The notes under the pieces are model-generated. The model made no database searches. It was not told where the DNA came from and was given only the letters and a program-made list of their open reading frames with translations. Made by a program: the position numbers and the translations under genes. Positions 50,870-60,403 of a stretch of 64,000 nucleotides of DNA are shown piece after piece (positions within the stretch are counted from its first letter, which is position 1; the number at the start of each line of letters is the position of its first letter). The stretch spans positions 1 through 64,000 of the forward strand of contig NZ_FNIB01000004.1 in the NCBI RefSeq assembly GCF_900103805.1, written 5' to 3'. The DNA is from Cryobacterium flavum (GTDB lineage Bacteria; Actinomycetota; Actinomycetes; Actinomycetales; Microbacteriaceae).

Positions 50870-51853
50870 GTGCCCGAAGGTCATTCCGTTCATCGCATTA
50901 CCCGACAATTCCAGCGCAACTTCGTCGGGCACCGCGTCACCGTCTCGTCGCCGCAGGGCCGTTTTGTGGTCGGCGCCGCCCAGCTCAGTGGCCACACCAT
51001 AACGGATGCCCGCGCCGTCGGTAAGCAGATGTTTCTGGAGTTCGACCACGGACTGTGGTTGCGCATCCACTTAGGAATGTACGGCGCCTGGGACTTCAGC
51101 GGCGAGATTCTGATGGATGCCACGATGGCCTCGGCCAACGGGAGGATGGGTCAGACCAACCAGCACGGCACCGACCTCGCTACGTATGACTCGGCCGGGG
51201 AAAACTCGATCTTCAGCATCGGAGCGCCCCGCAGTACCCGGGTGCGGATGTCCGAGCAGGAGAAGGAGATCGACCTGGCCGATGCCTTTCCGCCTGAGCC
51301 GGTCGGACAGGTGCGGGTGCGCCTCTTGAGCGACACGGTGTGCGCCGACCTGCGCGGCCCGACCGCTTGTGAGGTTCTCGACCCGGCCCAGGTCGACGCC
51401 GTGATCGGTAAGCTCGGCCCCGATCCGGAACAGGGCAACACGCCCGAGGCCGAGGAACGTTTCGTGAGCGTCGTGCGCAAGAAGCCCACGCCGATCGGCC
51501 GGCTGCTAATGGACCAGAGCGTGGTCAGCGGCATCGGCAACGTCTACCGCGCCGAGATGCTCTTTCGTGCCGGCCTCAACCCGCACGCCCCCGGCAAGTC
51601 GCTCAGCGATGACACCGTGCGCGCGCTCTGGCAGGACTGGGCGCACCTGTTGCACATCGGCGTCGCGACCGGTCAGATGATGACCATGGACAAGCTCGAG
51701 GGCGACGAGTATCGCCTCGCCATGAAGAGGCGCGCCGACCGGCACTGGGTCTACAAGCGCGAAGGCCTGCCCTGCCGGGTCTGCGGCACCCACATCGTGC
51801 TCGAAGAGATGGCGGCTCGCAAACTGTACTGGTGCCCGCGCTGTCAGGCCTGA
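50870..51853 (+). CDS. Fpg/Nei-family DNA glycosylase
   Basis: 327 residues from GTG 50870. After Met removal, Pro2-Glu3 (PEGHSVHR) are the catalytic N-terminus; KQMFLEF gives the conserved Lys, and LLMDQSVVSGIGNVYRAEMLFRAGLNP is the H2TH DNA-binding domain. A zinc ribbon closes the protein (PCRVCGT ... YWCPRCQA). It removes oxidised bases and nicks at AP sites. The length and His-containing N-terminus are closer to actinobacterial Nei2 than to classical Fpg; exact subtype unsure. Confidence 0.92.
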   Translation: MPEGHSVHRITRQFQRNFVGHRVTVSSPQGRFVVGAAQLSGHTITDARAVGKQMFLEFDHGLWLRIHLGMYGAWDFSGEILMDATMASANGRMGQTNQHGTDLATYDSAGENSIFSIGAPRSTRVRMSEQEKEIDLADAFPPEPVGQVRVRLLSDTVCADLRGPTACEVLDPAQVDAVIGKLGPDPEQGNTPEAEERFVSVVRKKPTPIGRLLMDQSVVSGIGNVYRAEMLFRAGLNPHAPGKSLSDDTVRALWQDWAHLLHIGVATGQMMTMDKLEGDEYRLAMKRRADRHWVYKREGLPCRVCGTHIVLEEMAARKLYWCPRCQA

Positions 51854-51900
51854 GCACCGCCGTGGTGTGAGGGCGCCCGGCACACTGCGAAAATAGGGTA

Positions 51901-53493
51901 ATGATCCAGAGTCGACTTGCCCGGCCGCGCCGTCGTGTGGCAACCATCATCAGCGGCACGGTGGTCGCCGCCGTGACACTCGCCGTGGGCCTGACCGCCT
52001 GCACCAGCGACACCGGTGCCGGCGTGATCGATACCGTCGGTACCATCGATTTCGTGAACCCGCTCGCCATCCCGCCATTGGCGGAAGCGACCGTGAATGC
52101 TGCCGGGGAGCGAGTCTTCGACCTTACGGCCGAGGAGGGCACGACCGAGTTCACTCCCGGCGTCGCCACTGACACCTGGGGTTACAACGGCAGCTATCTC
52201 GGCCCGACCCTCGTCGCGAAGCGCGGCGACGACGTGCGCATCAATGTCGGCAATGACCTCGATGAGGCCACGACCGTGCACTGGCACGGCATGAACCTGC
52301 CCGCCGAAATGGATGGCGGCCCGCACCAGACGGTCGAACCCGGCGCCAGCTGGAGCCCGAACTTCACGATCGACCAGCCCGCAGCGACCCTCTGGTATCA
52401 CCCGCACCCCACCGAAAAGACCGAACACCAGGTTGAGATGGGGTTGGCCGGCCTGTTCCTGCTGCAGGACGACGAGGAGTCGGCGCTCAACCTGCCGCGC
52501 AGCTACGGGGTCGATGACATTCCCGTCGTCGTGCAGGACCGCCGCTTCGACGACAACGGCCAGTTTGTCACTGACGTGCGTGGCTACATCGGGCCGATCG
52601 GCGACCAGCTGCTGGTCAACGGCACCCTCGCGCCCTATCTCGACGTGACCAGCGATGTCGTGCGGCTGCGACTGGTCAACGGGTCCACCGCGCGCCTGTA
52701 CGACTTCGGGTTCAGCGATGGGCGCTCGTTCGACCTGATCGCAACCGACGGGGGACTGCTCCGCGAGGCGGCACCGATGGACGGCATCCGCTTGTCACCG
52801 GGGGAACGTGCTGAAATTCTCGTGAAAATGACCCCGGGTGAGACCGTGAAACTGCAATCCACCCCGCCCGATCTCGGCACGTCGGCCAGCGCAGCGACGC
52901 GCAACGCCGGCGACGACACCCTCGACGTCATGGAACTGCGCGCGGCCGACGCGCTCAGCAGCATCGGCGCCACGCCGACCACCCTGGCCAACATCGTGCC
53001 GCTGGACAAAGCGGATGCCACCACCGACCGTTCCTTCACCCTCAACGGCTACACGATCAACAACCGGCTGATGGACATGACCCGCATCGACGAGACCGTC
53101 GAGGCCGGCGCCACCGAGGTGTGGACCGTCGACAACGCCATGCCGCTTCCGCACAACTTTCACGTGCACGCCGTGCAGTTTCAGGTGTTGCGGGTGGGGA
53201 CCGAGTCGCCGCCAGCCGAACTCTCCGGGTGGAAGGACACGATCTATCTCGAACCCGGCGTTCGCTACGAATTGATCATGCAGTTTGCGGAATATACCGA
53301 TCCGAACTTTCCGTATATGTTCCACTGCCACATGCTCGCGCACGAAGATGCCGGAATGATGGGCCAGTTCGTGGTCGTCGGGCCGGGCGAGCAGGCCGGA
53401 ACGCCACCGACCGCTCACGACGCGATCATTTCGCGGGAGAACCTGGCCGTCGGAAATGGCCCGCGCGTACTGACGCCAGACCACGGGCATTGA
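51901..53493 (+). CDS. CueO-like secreted multicopper oxidase (lipoprotein)
   Basis: 530 residues. Signal peptide with lipobox LTAC (residues ~30-34), three cupredoxin domains. All copper clusters are visible: VHWHGMNLP, LWYHPHP, PLPHNFHVHAVQF and MFHCHMLAHEDAGMMG (His-Cys-His with axial Met). It likely oxidises Cu(I) or phenolic substrates on the outer face, contributing to copper tolerance. Unlike CueO no Met-rich insert is evident. ATG 51901 directly follows a TAGGGT-like string; the start is probably right. Confidence 0.9.
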   Translation: MIQSRLARPRRRVATIISGTVVAAVTLAVGLTACTSDTGAGVIDTVGTIDFVNPLAIPPLAEATVNAAGERVFDLTAEEGTTEFTPGVATDTWGYNGSYLGPTLVAKRGDDVRINVGNDLDEATTVHWHGMNLPAEMDGGPHQTVEPGASWSPNFTIDQPAATLWYHPHPTEKTEHQVEMGLAGLFLLQDDEESALNLPRSYGVDDIPVVVQDRRFDDNGQFVTDVRGYIGPIGDQLLVNGTLAPYLDVTSDVVRLRLVNGSTARLYDFGFSDGRSFDLIATDGGLLREAAPMDGIRLSPGERAEILVKMTPGETVKLQSTPPDLGTSASAATRNAGDDTLDVMELRAADALSSIGATPTTLANIVPLDKADATTDRSFTLNGYTINNRLMDMTRIDETVEAGATEVWTVDNAMPLPHNFHVHAVQFQVLRVGTESPPAELSGWKDTIYLEPGVRYELIMQFAEYTDPNFPYMFHCHMLAHEDAGMMGQFVVVGPGEQAGTPPTAHDAIISRENLAVGNGPRVLTPDHGH

Positions 53494-53646
53494 CGTAACG
53501 CACTCTCTTTCGGACCCATGAGTATGGTCTACGGCCCAGCGCCTGACCAGCCCCAGTTTTGGTATTTGTGAGCAAAACTCGTGTCGAATATATTTCAGCT
53601 ACCGATCGGCACTCAGGCTGATTTCTCACAGAATGGACTACCCGAC

Positions 53647-53838
53647 ATGAAGTTCTTCACCCAGATTTCCGCATTCGTCAACAGCCTGCGTTCAGAAGAA
53701 AAGGGTGCTACCGCGGTGGAGTACGGCCTCATGGTCGCGCTGATCGCCGTCGCCATCATCGTCAGCGTCACCCTGCTCGGGACCAACCTTGGCACGCTCT
53801 TCACCAGCGTCGCCGGCAAACTGCCCGTCATTAAGTAG
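53647..53838 (+). CDS. flp: Flp/Fap-type pilin
   Basis: 63 residues. Prepilin cleavage motif EEKG|ATAVEYGLMVAL (cut after Gly, Glu+5/Tyr+6) followed by a hydrophobic helix to residue ~50, the normal size of Flp pilins. It is the structural subunit of the Tad pilus. The start is ATG 53647 (GGA 10-12 nt upstream). A palindrome-rich stretch with TCGGTCGACCGA (53864-53875) and a hairpin follow before tadE. The 53494-53646 gap holds only its promoter region. Confidence 0.93.
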   Translation: MKFFTQISAFVNSLRSEEKGATAVEYGLMVALIAVAIIVSVTLLGTNLGTLFTSVAGKLPVIK

Positions 53839-53902
53839 CCAGCGATAGAACTCGGTCGGCCGGTCGGTCGACCGAACGGCACAGTGACAGCGGTAAAAGG
53901 TG

Positions 53903-53924
53903 GCGGCTTCCGCAGGGAAGCCGC
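53903..53924 (+). terminator. Intercistronic hairpin between flp and tadE
   Basis: GCGGCTTCC (53903-53911) and GGAAGCCGC (53916-53924) form a perfect 9-bp stem with a 4-nt loop, 27 nt before the tadE ATG. No T run follows, so it may attenuate or protect mRNA rather than fully terminate, letting pilin transcripts exceed assembly-gene transcripts. Confidence 0.6.
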
Positions 53925-53950
53925 TGCCGCTCAAGCTGAAGGGACCTCCG

Positions 53951-54352
53951 ATGTTGGGGTTACGTCGACGACTGATGCGCCTGCACTCTGGTGAACGTGG
54001 CGCGGCAGCGGTGGAGTTCGCGCTGGTACTGCCAATTCTCATCATTCTTATCTTCTTCATCATCGAGTTCGGTCGGCTGTACAACATCCAGATCTCCATC
54101 ACCGGAGCCGCCCGCGAGGGTGCCCGGTCGATGGCGATTCACAACGTCGTGGACGACGCGAAGACGGCCACCCTTAATGCCGCCCCGTCAGTTCCACTGA
54201 CAGCTGGGGAAGTCACAGTCAGCCCGACCACCTGTGCGACCGATTCGACCATTACGGTTACGGTCAAACACACGGTCGATCTCATCTCGGGCTACCTTCC
54301 ATACACATCAATGGTGCTCACCGGAAAGGGAGTCATGCTGTGCGGTGGCTAA
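53951..54352 (+). CDS. tadE: TadE-family minor pilin
   Basis: 133 residues from ATG 53951 (GAAGGGA 7 nt upstream). The TadE domain SGERGAAAVEFALVLPILIILIFFIIEFGRLYNIQISITGAAREGAR (G|AAAVEF prepilin-like cleavage) is followed by a small exported domain with two Cys (TTCATD ... VMLCGG). Overlaps the next gene by 13 nt. Confidence 0.92.
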   Translation: MLGLRRRLMRLHSGERGAAAVEFALVLPILIILIFFIIEFGRLYNIQISITGAAREGARSMAIHNVVDDAKTATLNAAPSVPLTAGEVTVSPTTCATDSTITVTVKHTVDLISGYLPYTSMVLTGKGVMLCGG

Positions 54353-55359
54353 ATCATCTGCTCCGCGCCGAGCGCGGCGCCAGCGCCGTCATGGTCGGCA
54401 TCCTCATGATTCCCCTGCTGGGATTCCTGGCGATCGCGATCGACGTCGGCGCCCTCTACGCCGAAAAAGCGCAACTGCAGAACGGGGCGGATGCAGCAGC
54501 CATTGCCATCGCCCGCAACTGCGCCGTCGACGGCCTGTGCAACTCCCCGACCACGGTCGCGAACCAGGCTCAAGACTTTGCGAATGTCAATTCAAACGAC
54601 GCGAAATCCAATGCCTCAGCGGTCGTGCCCGCGCCGTCACCCGCGCCTCCCAACAGCGTTCAGGTTGTAGCGACGACTTTGGAGGCATCTGGAGCGTCCG
54701 CGATTAGGCCGTTCTTCGCCATCGGAGCTGCTCCAACGACAATGAGCGTGGTAGCGCAGGCGGAGTGGGGTTCGCCCGAAGCCGCCAACGTGTTGCCACT
54801 CGCTATTTCTTACTGCGAATTTCGGCCGGCTCTCGACGGCAAACTACAGCTCATTCGCTACGATCGGAATCTGGAGTGCGCTGGCCGCGACGGGCACCCT
54901 ATTCCGGGAGGTTTCGGCTGGATTGACCCGATCGCCGACACCTGCGAAGCTGCCGTCAACCTTACCAGCGAGACCGTACCCAGCGACCCGGGAAACGACC
55001 CGCCGACGAGTGACTGCGACACGTACTTCAACGCCATGCTGAACACCACGATCTTGGTGCCCATCTTCGATCGCGCCTACGCCAGCAACGGCAACGACGC
55101 CGTGACGGGAGCCGTGGGCAGCTACCACATCTATGCCTTTGCCGCCTTTCGCATCACCGGGTGGAAGTTCAGCGGAAACAATAATCTTCCGATGACCAGC
55201 CTCGATCCAGTTGCGCAAGCCTCGCCGGCGACGAAATGCACCGGAAATTGCAGGGGCATTCAGGGATATTTCGACCACTGGGTGTCGGTTGACTCGGCAG
55301 AAGTACAAGAGCTCGGCGGACCGAATCTCGGCGCAGAGTTTGTCAGACTCATCAAATAG
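54340..55359 (+). CDS. tadG: TadG-like pilus assembly protein
   Basis: 339 residues from GTG 54340 (GGGAG 9 nt upstream). N-terminal AERGASAVMVGILMIPLLGFLAIAIDVGALYAEKAQLQNGADAAAIA is the Flp-assembly TadG N-terminal domain. The remaining ~290 residues are exported, with several Cys (ARNCAVDGLC, DCDTYF, KCTGNC). It is a predicted membrane-anchored accessory subunit of the pilus. Confidence 0.9.
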   Translation: MRWLNHLLRAERGASAVMVGILMIPLLGFLAIAIDVGALYAEKAQLQNGADAAAIAIARNCAVDGLCNSPTTVANQAQDFANVNSNDAKSNASAVVPAPSPAPPNSVQVVATTLEASGASAIRPFFAIGAAPTTMSVVAQAEWGSPEAANVLPLAISYCEFRPALDGKLQLIRYDRNLECAGRDGHPIPGGFGWIDPIADTCEAAVNLTSETVPSDPGNDPPTSDCDTYFNAMLNTTILVPIFDRAYASNGNDAVTGAVGSYHIYAFAAFRITGWKFSGNNNLPMTSLDPVAQASPATKCTGNCRGIQGYFDHWVSVDSAEVQELGGPNLGAEFVRLIK

Positions 55360-55367
55360 GAGATCCC

Positions 55368-56093
55368 ATGAAAACCCGACTTATCGGTGCGATCGTCGCG
55401 ATTATCTTGGCCCTCGTGGGCACCTTCGCGCTCACCGGCTACGTGCGCGGTGCCGATGCCCGAGCGGCAGACGGCGCAGCCTTGGTCTCCGTGTTCGTCG
55501 TGACGACTCAGATTCCGCAGGGCACCAAGGCTGAAGACATCACCACGTTCATTGAACAGAAGCAGATTCCTGCGGTAGCCGCCGTTCCGGGTCGGGTGAC
55601 CAAACTGAGCGCGCTTGCTGGCACGGTAGCGGATGCTGCGCTCGTACCCGGCGAGCAGCTGATCAGTTCTCGTTGGGTCGAAGCGGCCGACCTCGCCGCC
55701 CGCGGTGACGTCAAGGTTCCCGACGGCATGCAGGTGCTCACCCTCGCGTTACCGCTGGAACGAGTCGTGGGCGGCGTGCTCAAAGCCGGCGACACCGTGG
55801 GAGTGGTGATCACCGCGACCAAAACCGTCGACGGAACGGAAATGCTGCTGAGCAAGCAGGTCTTCCACAAGGTGCTGGTCACGGCCGTACAGGCCGGCAC
55901 CACGACGACGCCCGACGCTGGCGCCGATGCCACCCCGGTGAGCGTCATTATGGTCACTCTGGCCCGCACCACCCCCGACATCGAGTCCCTGGTCTGGGGC
56001 CAGCAGTTCGGAACGGTCTGGCTCACGATCGAACCCGACAAGGCTACCGAGGCCGGCTCCCGGGTCGTCGACGGGTCGGAGATGTTCCGGTGA
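55368..56093 (+). CDS. cpaB: CpaB/RcpC-like pilus protein
   Basis: 241 residues, AGGAG before the ATG. N-terminal membrane anchor (LIGAIVAIILALVGTFALTGYV) and an SAF domain (VVTTQIPQGTKAEDITTFIEQKQIP; LVPGEQLISSRWV), then the RcpC-type domain with LALPLERVVGGVLKAGDTVGVV. In diderms CpaB supports the secretin; in a monoderm it probably lines the wall passage. The stop overlaps the next gene. Confidence 0.9.
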   Translation: MKTRLIGAIVAIILALVGTFALTGYVRGADARAADGAALVSVFVVTTQIPQGTKAEDITTFIEQKQIPAVAAVPGRVTKLSALAGTVADAALVPGEQLISSRWVEAADLAARGDVKVPDGMQVLTLALPLERVVGGVLKAGDTVGVVITATKTVDGTEMLLSKQVFHKVLVTAVQAGTTTTPDAGADATPVSVIMVTLARTTPDIESLVWGQQFGTVWLTIEPDKATEAGSRVVDGSEMFR

Positions 56094-57028
56094 GGCAAAT
56101 GCAAAGTTTCGGGCCCCTGCCGCAAGGTAGCCCAGTGGGGGCAAACCCCGTATCCGACCAGGTGATTGTCGAAATGCCGGATGGACCGGTCGGCCTGGCA
56201 GCGGCGACGAGTACCCAGCCAGCGGCACAAGACCTTCCTCCGACTGGCAGCCCACCAAGACGTCGCATCATCGCGGTCGTCGCGGCGAAAGGCGGCCTCG
56301 GCAAGACCACCGTCGCCACGAACCTCGCCGTCGGACTCGCCCGGCTGGCCCCGCACTCCGTCGTGCTCATCGATGCTGACGTGCAATTCGGAGACGTTGC
56401 AATGGCGCTTTCCCTGGAGCCGGCGCTGACCCTGCCCGATGTCGTCTTGGGGAACGCCGTCGACGATCTCATGGTGCTCAAGTCCTCGCTGACCGCACAT
56501 TCGAGCGGCTTCTACACGGTGTGCGGTTCCGACCAGCCGGATGCCGGCGATCGCGTCACCGGCGATCAGCTCGGTCATCTCATCAATCAACTCGCTGACG
56601 TCTTTCAGTACATCATCATCGATACAGCGCCGGGGCTCGGCGATCATGCTCTCGCTGCCTTGGAGCTAGCCACCGATGCCGTCTTCCTCTGCGACATGAC
56701 TGTACCCAGTGCCAGGGGGTTGCGCAAAGAGCTCGCCGTGCTCGATCGCATTGGCATCATGCCGCCCGCGCGTCACGTCGTGCTCAACCTCGCCGATCGG
56801 CGCAGTGGGCTGAGCGTTCGAGATGTCGAGGCGACCATCGGTGTGCCGGTCGACGTAGCAGTGCCCCGTTCCACCCTGGTCTCGGTGTCGACAAACCGGG
56901 GCGTACCGGTGTTGCAGGAGGGCGGACGAAGTCCCGTCGCCCGCGCCCTCGACAGGCTGGTCGCCCGGTTTGACGCCGGTGCCCCCAAGAAAACCTTTCA
57001 GCTGCACAAGAGGGTGGATATCTCATGA
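56090..57028 (+). CDS. cpaE: CpaE/TadZ-like ParA-type ATPase
   Basis: 312 residues from GTG 56090 (GTGA overlap). Deviant Walker A KGGLGKTT (residues ~69-76), then VLIDADVQFGDVAMAL and YIIIDTAPGLGDHAL. It lacks an N-terminal receiver domain, having only a ~60-residue disordered leader. Members position the Tad machine at the pole or other site. Overlaps cpaF by 4 nt. Confidence 0.9.
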   Translation: MRQMQSFGPLPQGSPVGANPVSDQVIVEMPDGPVGLAAATSTQPAAQDLPPTGSPPRRRIIAVVAAKGGLGKTTVATNLAVGLARLAPHSVVLIDADVQFGDVAMALSLEPALTLPDVVLGNAVDDLMVLKSSLTAHSSGFYTVCGSDQPDAGDRVTGDQLGHLINQLADVFQYIIIDTAPGLGDHALAALELATDAVFLCDMTVPSARGLRKELAVLDRIGIMPPARHVVLNLADRRSGLSVRDVEATIGVPVDVAVPRSTLVSVSTNRGVPVLQEGGRSPVARALDRLVARFDAGAPKKTFQLHKRVDIS

Positions 57029-58479
57029 GACTCAATGAACGAATGGACGCCGCACTGCGCGACGGTCCGCTGGCCCGCGTTGACCGCACCGCACCGCTGC
57101 ATCCGCTGCCAAGCGTGCCTGACGACGGCGTCGTACCGGCAGCCCGTACCGCCCCACCAGCGGCGGCGCCGCCGATCGTCGTCGATCCGCTTGCCGACAT
57201 TAAGGAGCGGGCGGCCCAGGAACTGTTCGAGCGCATCGGGTTTCGCCTGAACGACTCAAGCCTGACCGAGGAACAGCTGCACAGCTACGCCAGAACCGAG
57301 CTGGGCAACATCGTCACCGACGAGCAGGTGCCACTCAATTCTGACGAACGGGCGCGCCTGATCAATGAGATCGGCGACGACGTGCTCGGCTATGGTCCGC
57401 TGGAATCGCTGCTCGACGACGACACCGTGACCGAGATCATGGTGAACGGCCACGAGCAGATTTGGGTGGAACGCTTCGGCCGGCTGTCCCGCAGCGATAC
57501 CCACTTCACGAGCGAGGCCCAGCTTCGCCGGGTGATCGAGCGCATCGTGTCCAAGGTCGGTCGCCGCATCGACGAATCGTCTCCGCTCGTCGATGCCCGC
57601 CTGGCCGACGGTTCCCGGGTGAACGCCATCATCCCGCCGCTCGCTGTGGACGGCTCCTCCCTGACCATCCGCAAATTCGCCCGGGAACCGTTCACGGTGA
57701 CCGACCTCATCCGCTTGGGAACGATGAGCATCGAAATGGCACAGGTGCTCGACGCCTGCGTCAAGGCACAACTGAACATCATCGTGTCGGGTGGAACGGG
57801 GACTGGTAAAACGACCCTGCTCAACGTACTGTCCGGGTTCATTCCGGAGCGAGAGCGCATCGTGACCATCGAGGATGCGGTCGAGCTGCAACTGCAGCAG
57901 GAACACGTCATCCGCCTCGAATCCCGCCCAGCCAACATCGAGGGCAAGGGCGAGGTCACCATTCGTGACCTTGTGCGCAACTCCCTGCGCATGCGGCCCG
58001 ACCGCATCGTCATCGGTGAGTGCCGTGGTGGCGAGACCCTTGACATGCTTCAGGCCATGAACACCGGGCATGAGGGGTCGATTTCCACGGTGCACTCCAA
58101 TTCGCCGCGCGATGCGATCGCGCGCATGGAGACACTCGTGCTGATGGCGGGCATGGACCTGCCGGTGCGGGCGATCCGCGAGCAGATCTCTTCCGCCATC
58201 GACGTGATCGTGCAGATCAGCCGCATGAAAGACGGCTCTCGGCGCATTACCCATGTCACCGAGGTGCAGACCATGGAGGGGGAGATCGTCACCCTTCAGG
58301 AGGTGTTCGTGTTCGATCACCACGCCGGGGTCGATCCTGCGGGAAACCTGCTCGGTCGCGCGATAGCCACTGGCGTTCGGCCACGTTTCGCCGATCGCTT
58401 CGCCGACCTCGGTATCGTTTTGGACCCGAGTGTGTTCCAGGCCGACCTGCTGACCCGCAGCGCGAAGGCACTGCGATGA
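57025..58479 (+). CDS. cpaF: Tad pilus assembly ATPase CpaF/TadA
   Basis: 484 residues. Secretion ATPase powering pilus extension, and in many species retraction. Features: GPLESLLDDDTVTEIMVNG, Walker A SGGTGTGKTTLLN, Asp box TIEDAVELQL, Walker B RMRPDRIVIGECRGGETLDMLQAMNTGHEGS, His box. The first ~55 residues are disordered, as usual. Translationally coupled on both sides (4-nt overlaps). Confidence 0.96.
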   Translation: MRLNERMDAALRDGPLARVDRTAPLHPLPSVPDDGVVPAARTAPPAAAPPIVVDPLADIKERAAQELFERIGFRLNDSSLTEEQLHSYARTELGNIVTDEQVPLNSDERARLINEIGDDVLGYGPLESLLDDDTVTEIMVNGHEQIWVERFGRLSRSDTHFTSEAQLRRVIERIVSKVGRRIDESSPLVDARLADGSRVNAIIPPLAVDGSSLTIRKFAREPFTVTDLIRLGTMSIEMAQVLDACVKAQLNIIVSGGTGTGKTTLLNVLSGFIPERERIVTIEDAVELQLQQEHVIRLESRPANIEGKGEVTIRDLVRNSLRMRPDRIVIGECRGGETLDMLQAMNTGHEGSISTVHSNSPRDAIARMETLVLMAGMDLPVRAIREQISSAIDVIVQISRMKDGSRRITHVTEVQTMEGEIVTLQEVFVFDHHAGVDPAGNLLGRAIATGVRPRFADRFADLGIVLDPSVFQADLLTRSAKALR

Positions 58480-59432
58480 GTACCGCGATCTTTGCGTTCG
58501 GTGTGCTGTGCGTTGTTGCCGCACTGCTCGTGGTCGTGCTTCTTGTCATTGCGCCGCCGATGCTTCGCGTGCCGCTGGATCGTCGCCGCGCTCCCGGCGC
58601 GGTAGAGGTGTCCGGGCTGACCCGGCTCACCGACCGCACCGTCGGAGCAATCGACCGAGTGATCCGGCGACGCAACGTGGTGCCGTTCACCGCAGCCGAG
58701 CTGGAGCAGGCTGGGATCCGAATGCAGCCATCCGCTTTTGTGCTCATGGTGATTTCCGCAGCGGCGGTGGCAGCCCTGCTCGGCCTGCTTCTCGGTGACG
58801 GCACCGTTTGGATGGTGCCCCTCATGATTTTGTTCGCGGCACTCGCCGTCGTCGGCGCCAAGGTCTGGCTCCGGTTGCGCACAGGGCACCGCCGCGCCAA
58901 ATTCGCCGATCAGCTTGACGAATCACTCGGGCTGCTGGCCGGCGGACTGCGCGCCGGGCACAGCCTGATGCGGGCAGTGGATGCCGTCAGCCACGAAACC
59001 GAACAGCCCACGTCCGATGAATTTGCGCGCATCGTGAACGAAACACGCATCGGCCGTGACCTGAGCGACTCGCTCGAGAGTACGGCAGTGCGCATGCGCA
59101 GTGAGGATTTTCAGTGGGTCGCCCAGGCCATCTCGATTAACCGCGAGGCTGGTGGCAACCTCTCAGAGGTGCTCGACCAGGTGGGTCACACCATTCGGGA
59201 ACGCAATCAGGTTCGGCGTCAGGTCAAATCCCTCGCCGCTGAGGGAAAGCTCTCGGCTTGGGTGCTCGTGCTCCTGCCGATCGGAGTGTTCGCGTTCCTG
59301 CTCATCAGCCAGCCCAATTATTTCAACGGGTTCCTCGGCAACATCATCGGAATCATCGCGATCATCGTGGCCGCCGTTCTGCTCATTGTCGGTTCGCTCT
59401 GGATGATGGCCGTCGTCAAAGTGAAATTCTAA
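58476..59432 (+). CDS. tadB: Tad inner-membrane platform protein TadB
   Basis: 318 residues. Three to four transmembrane segments with the T2SSF domain RAKFADQLDESLGLLAGGLRAGHSLMRAVDAVSHETEQPTSDEFARIVNE...RIGRDLSDSLE, and SEDFQWVAQAISINREAGGNLSEVLDQVGHTI. Works with TadC and the CpaF ATPase. Confidence 0.94.
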   Translation: MSTAIFAFGVLCVVAALLVVVLLVIAPPMLRVPLDRRRAPGAVEVSGLTRLTDRTVGAIDRVIRRRNVVPFTAAELEQAGIRMQPSAFVLMVISAAAVAALLGLLLGDGTVWMVPLMILFAALAVVGAKVWLRLRTGHRRAKFADQLDESLGLLAGGLRAGHSLMRAVDAVSHETEQPTSDEFARIVNETRIGRDLSDSLESTAVRMRSEDFQWVAQAISINREAGGNLSEVLDQVGHTIRERNQVRRQVKSLAAEGKLSAWVLVLLPIGVFAFLLISQPNYFNGFLGNIIGIIAIIVAAVLLIVGSLWMMAVVKVKF

Positions 59433-59442
59433 GGAGAAGCGG

Positions 59443-60321
59443 ATGCCCCCGATACTCACCTTTTTCGCCGCCCTTGCTGTGGCCGGCGGCCTCGCCGCTG
59501 TCGTAGCCATTCTGGTCGGAGCCCGCCGAACCGACCCGGTCGCCGACGCGGTCATTGTGCTGCCCGGATTGGGTCGGCCGGGCCTGCTGCCTCATCGCTC
59601 GGGACTGCTCGCGGCCAGTCGTGAGTTGGCACCAAAGGGGTACGTGGGCTTTCTTGACCACCGCCTCGCCCTGGCCGGCCGCCCCGCCGCCTGGACCATC
59701 GATAAGATCTTCATCGCCAAACCAGCCCTGGCCGGAGCCGGCCTGCTGCTCGCGGTGCTGTGGATCACCAACGACCCCGTTCCGCTGCGCATCCTGGTCG
59801 GAAGCCTGCTCGTGGTGATCTGCTTCTTCGTGCCCGACCTGCTGCTGTACAGCCGTGGTCAGGAACGCCAGGCAGCCATGCAGAACGCGCTCGCCGACAC
59901 GCTTGACCAGATGACCATTTCGGTCGAGGCCGGCCTCGGCTTTGAGGCGGCGATGAGCAAGGCCGGAACCAATGGGTCCGGGCCGCTGGCTGAGGAGCTC
60001 ATCCGCACTCTGCAGGACATGAGCATCGGCCGCAGCCGCAAGGATGCCTACCTCGCGCTCGCCGATCGCACCGATTCCGCCGATCTGCGCCGCTTCACAC
60101 GGTCGGTCATCCAGGCCGACACCTACGGCATCGCAATCGCCGACGTCCTACGGGTGCAGGCAGGGGAGATGCGTCTGCGCCGCCGTCAGCGTGCGGAGGA
60201 GCAGGCGATGAAGGTGCCGGTCAAGGTCATCTTCCCGCTCGTGTTCTGCATCCTGCCGGTGCTGTTCATCGTGCTGCTGACGCCCGCGGTGATCAACATC
60301 ATGAAGGTCTTCTCGCTCTGA
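59443..60321 (+). CDS. tadC: Tad inner-membrane platform protein TadC
   Basis: 292 residues. ATG 59443 is preceded by AAGGAG and lies inside a copy of the dispersed AGCGGATGCC motif. T2SSF domain: ERQAAMQNALADTLDQMTISVEAGLGFEAAMSKAG ... ELIRTLQDMSIGRSRKDAYLALADRT, C-terminal membrane helices (FPLVFCILPVLFIVLLTPAV). Last gene of the pilus row; no prepilin peptidase is in the window. Confidence 0.94.
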   Translation: MPPILTFFAALAVAGGLAAVVAILVGARRTDPVADAVIVLPGLGRPGLLPHRSGLLAASRELAPKGYVGFLDHRLALAGRPAAWTIDKIFIAKPALAGAGLLLAVLWITNDPVPLRILVGSLLVVICFFVPDLLLYSRGQERQAAMQNALADTLDQMTISVEAGLGFEAAMSKAGTNGSGPLAEELIRTLQDMSIGRSRKDAYLALADRTDSADLRRFTRSVIQADTYGIAIADVLRVQAGEMRLRRRQRAEEQAMKVPVKVIFPLVFCILPVLFIVLLTPAVINIMKVFSL

Positions 60322-60349
60322 GCCCGGGGAGATCGTGACCAGGCGTGGA

Positions 60350-60386
60350 CAGAACCGCCTCCGCTGCAGCAGGGGAGGCGGTTCTG
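60350..60386 (+). terminator. Hairpin terminator after tadC
   Basis: CAGAACCGCCTCC (60350-60362) pairs with GGAGGCGGTTCTG (60374-60386). There is no T run, common for actinobacterial terminators. Confidence 0.75.
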
Positions 60387-60403
60387 TGTGGGTGGGCCCT
60401 GGA

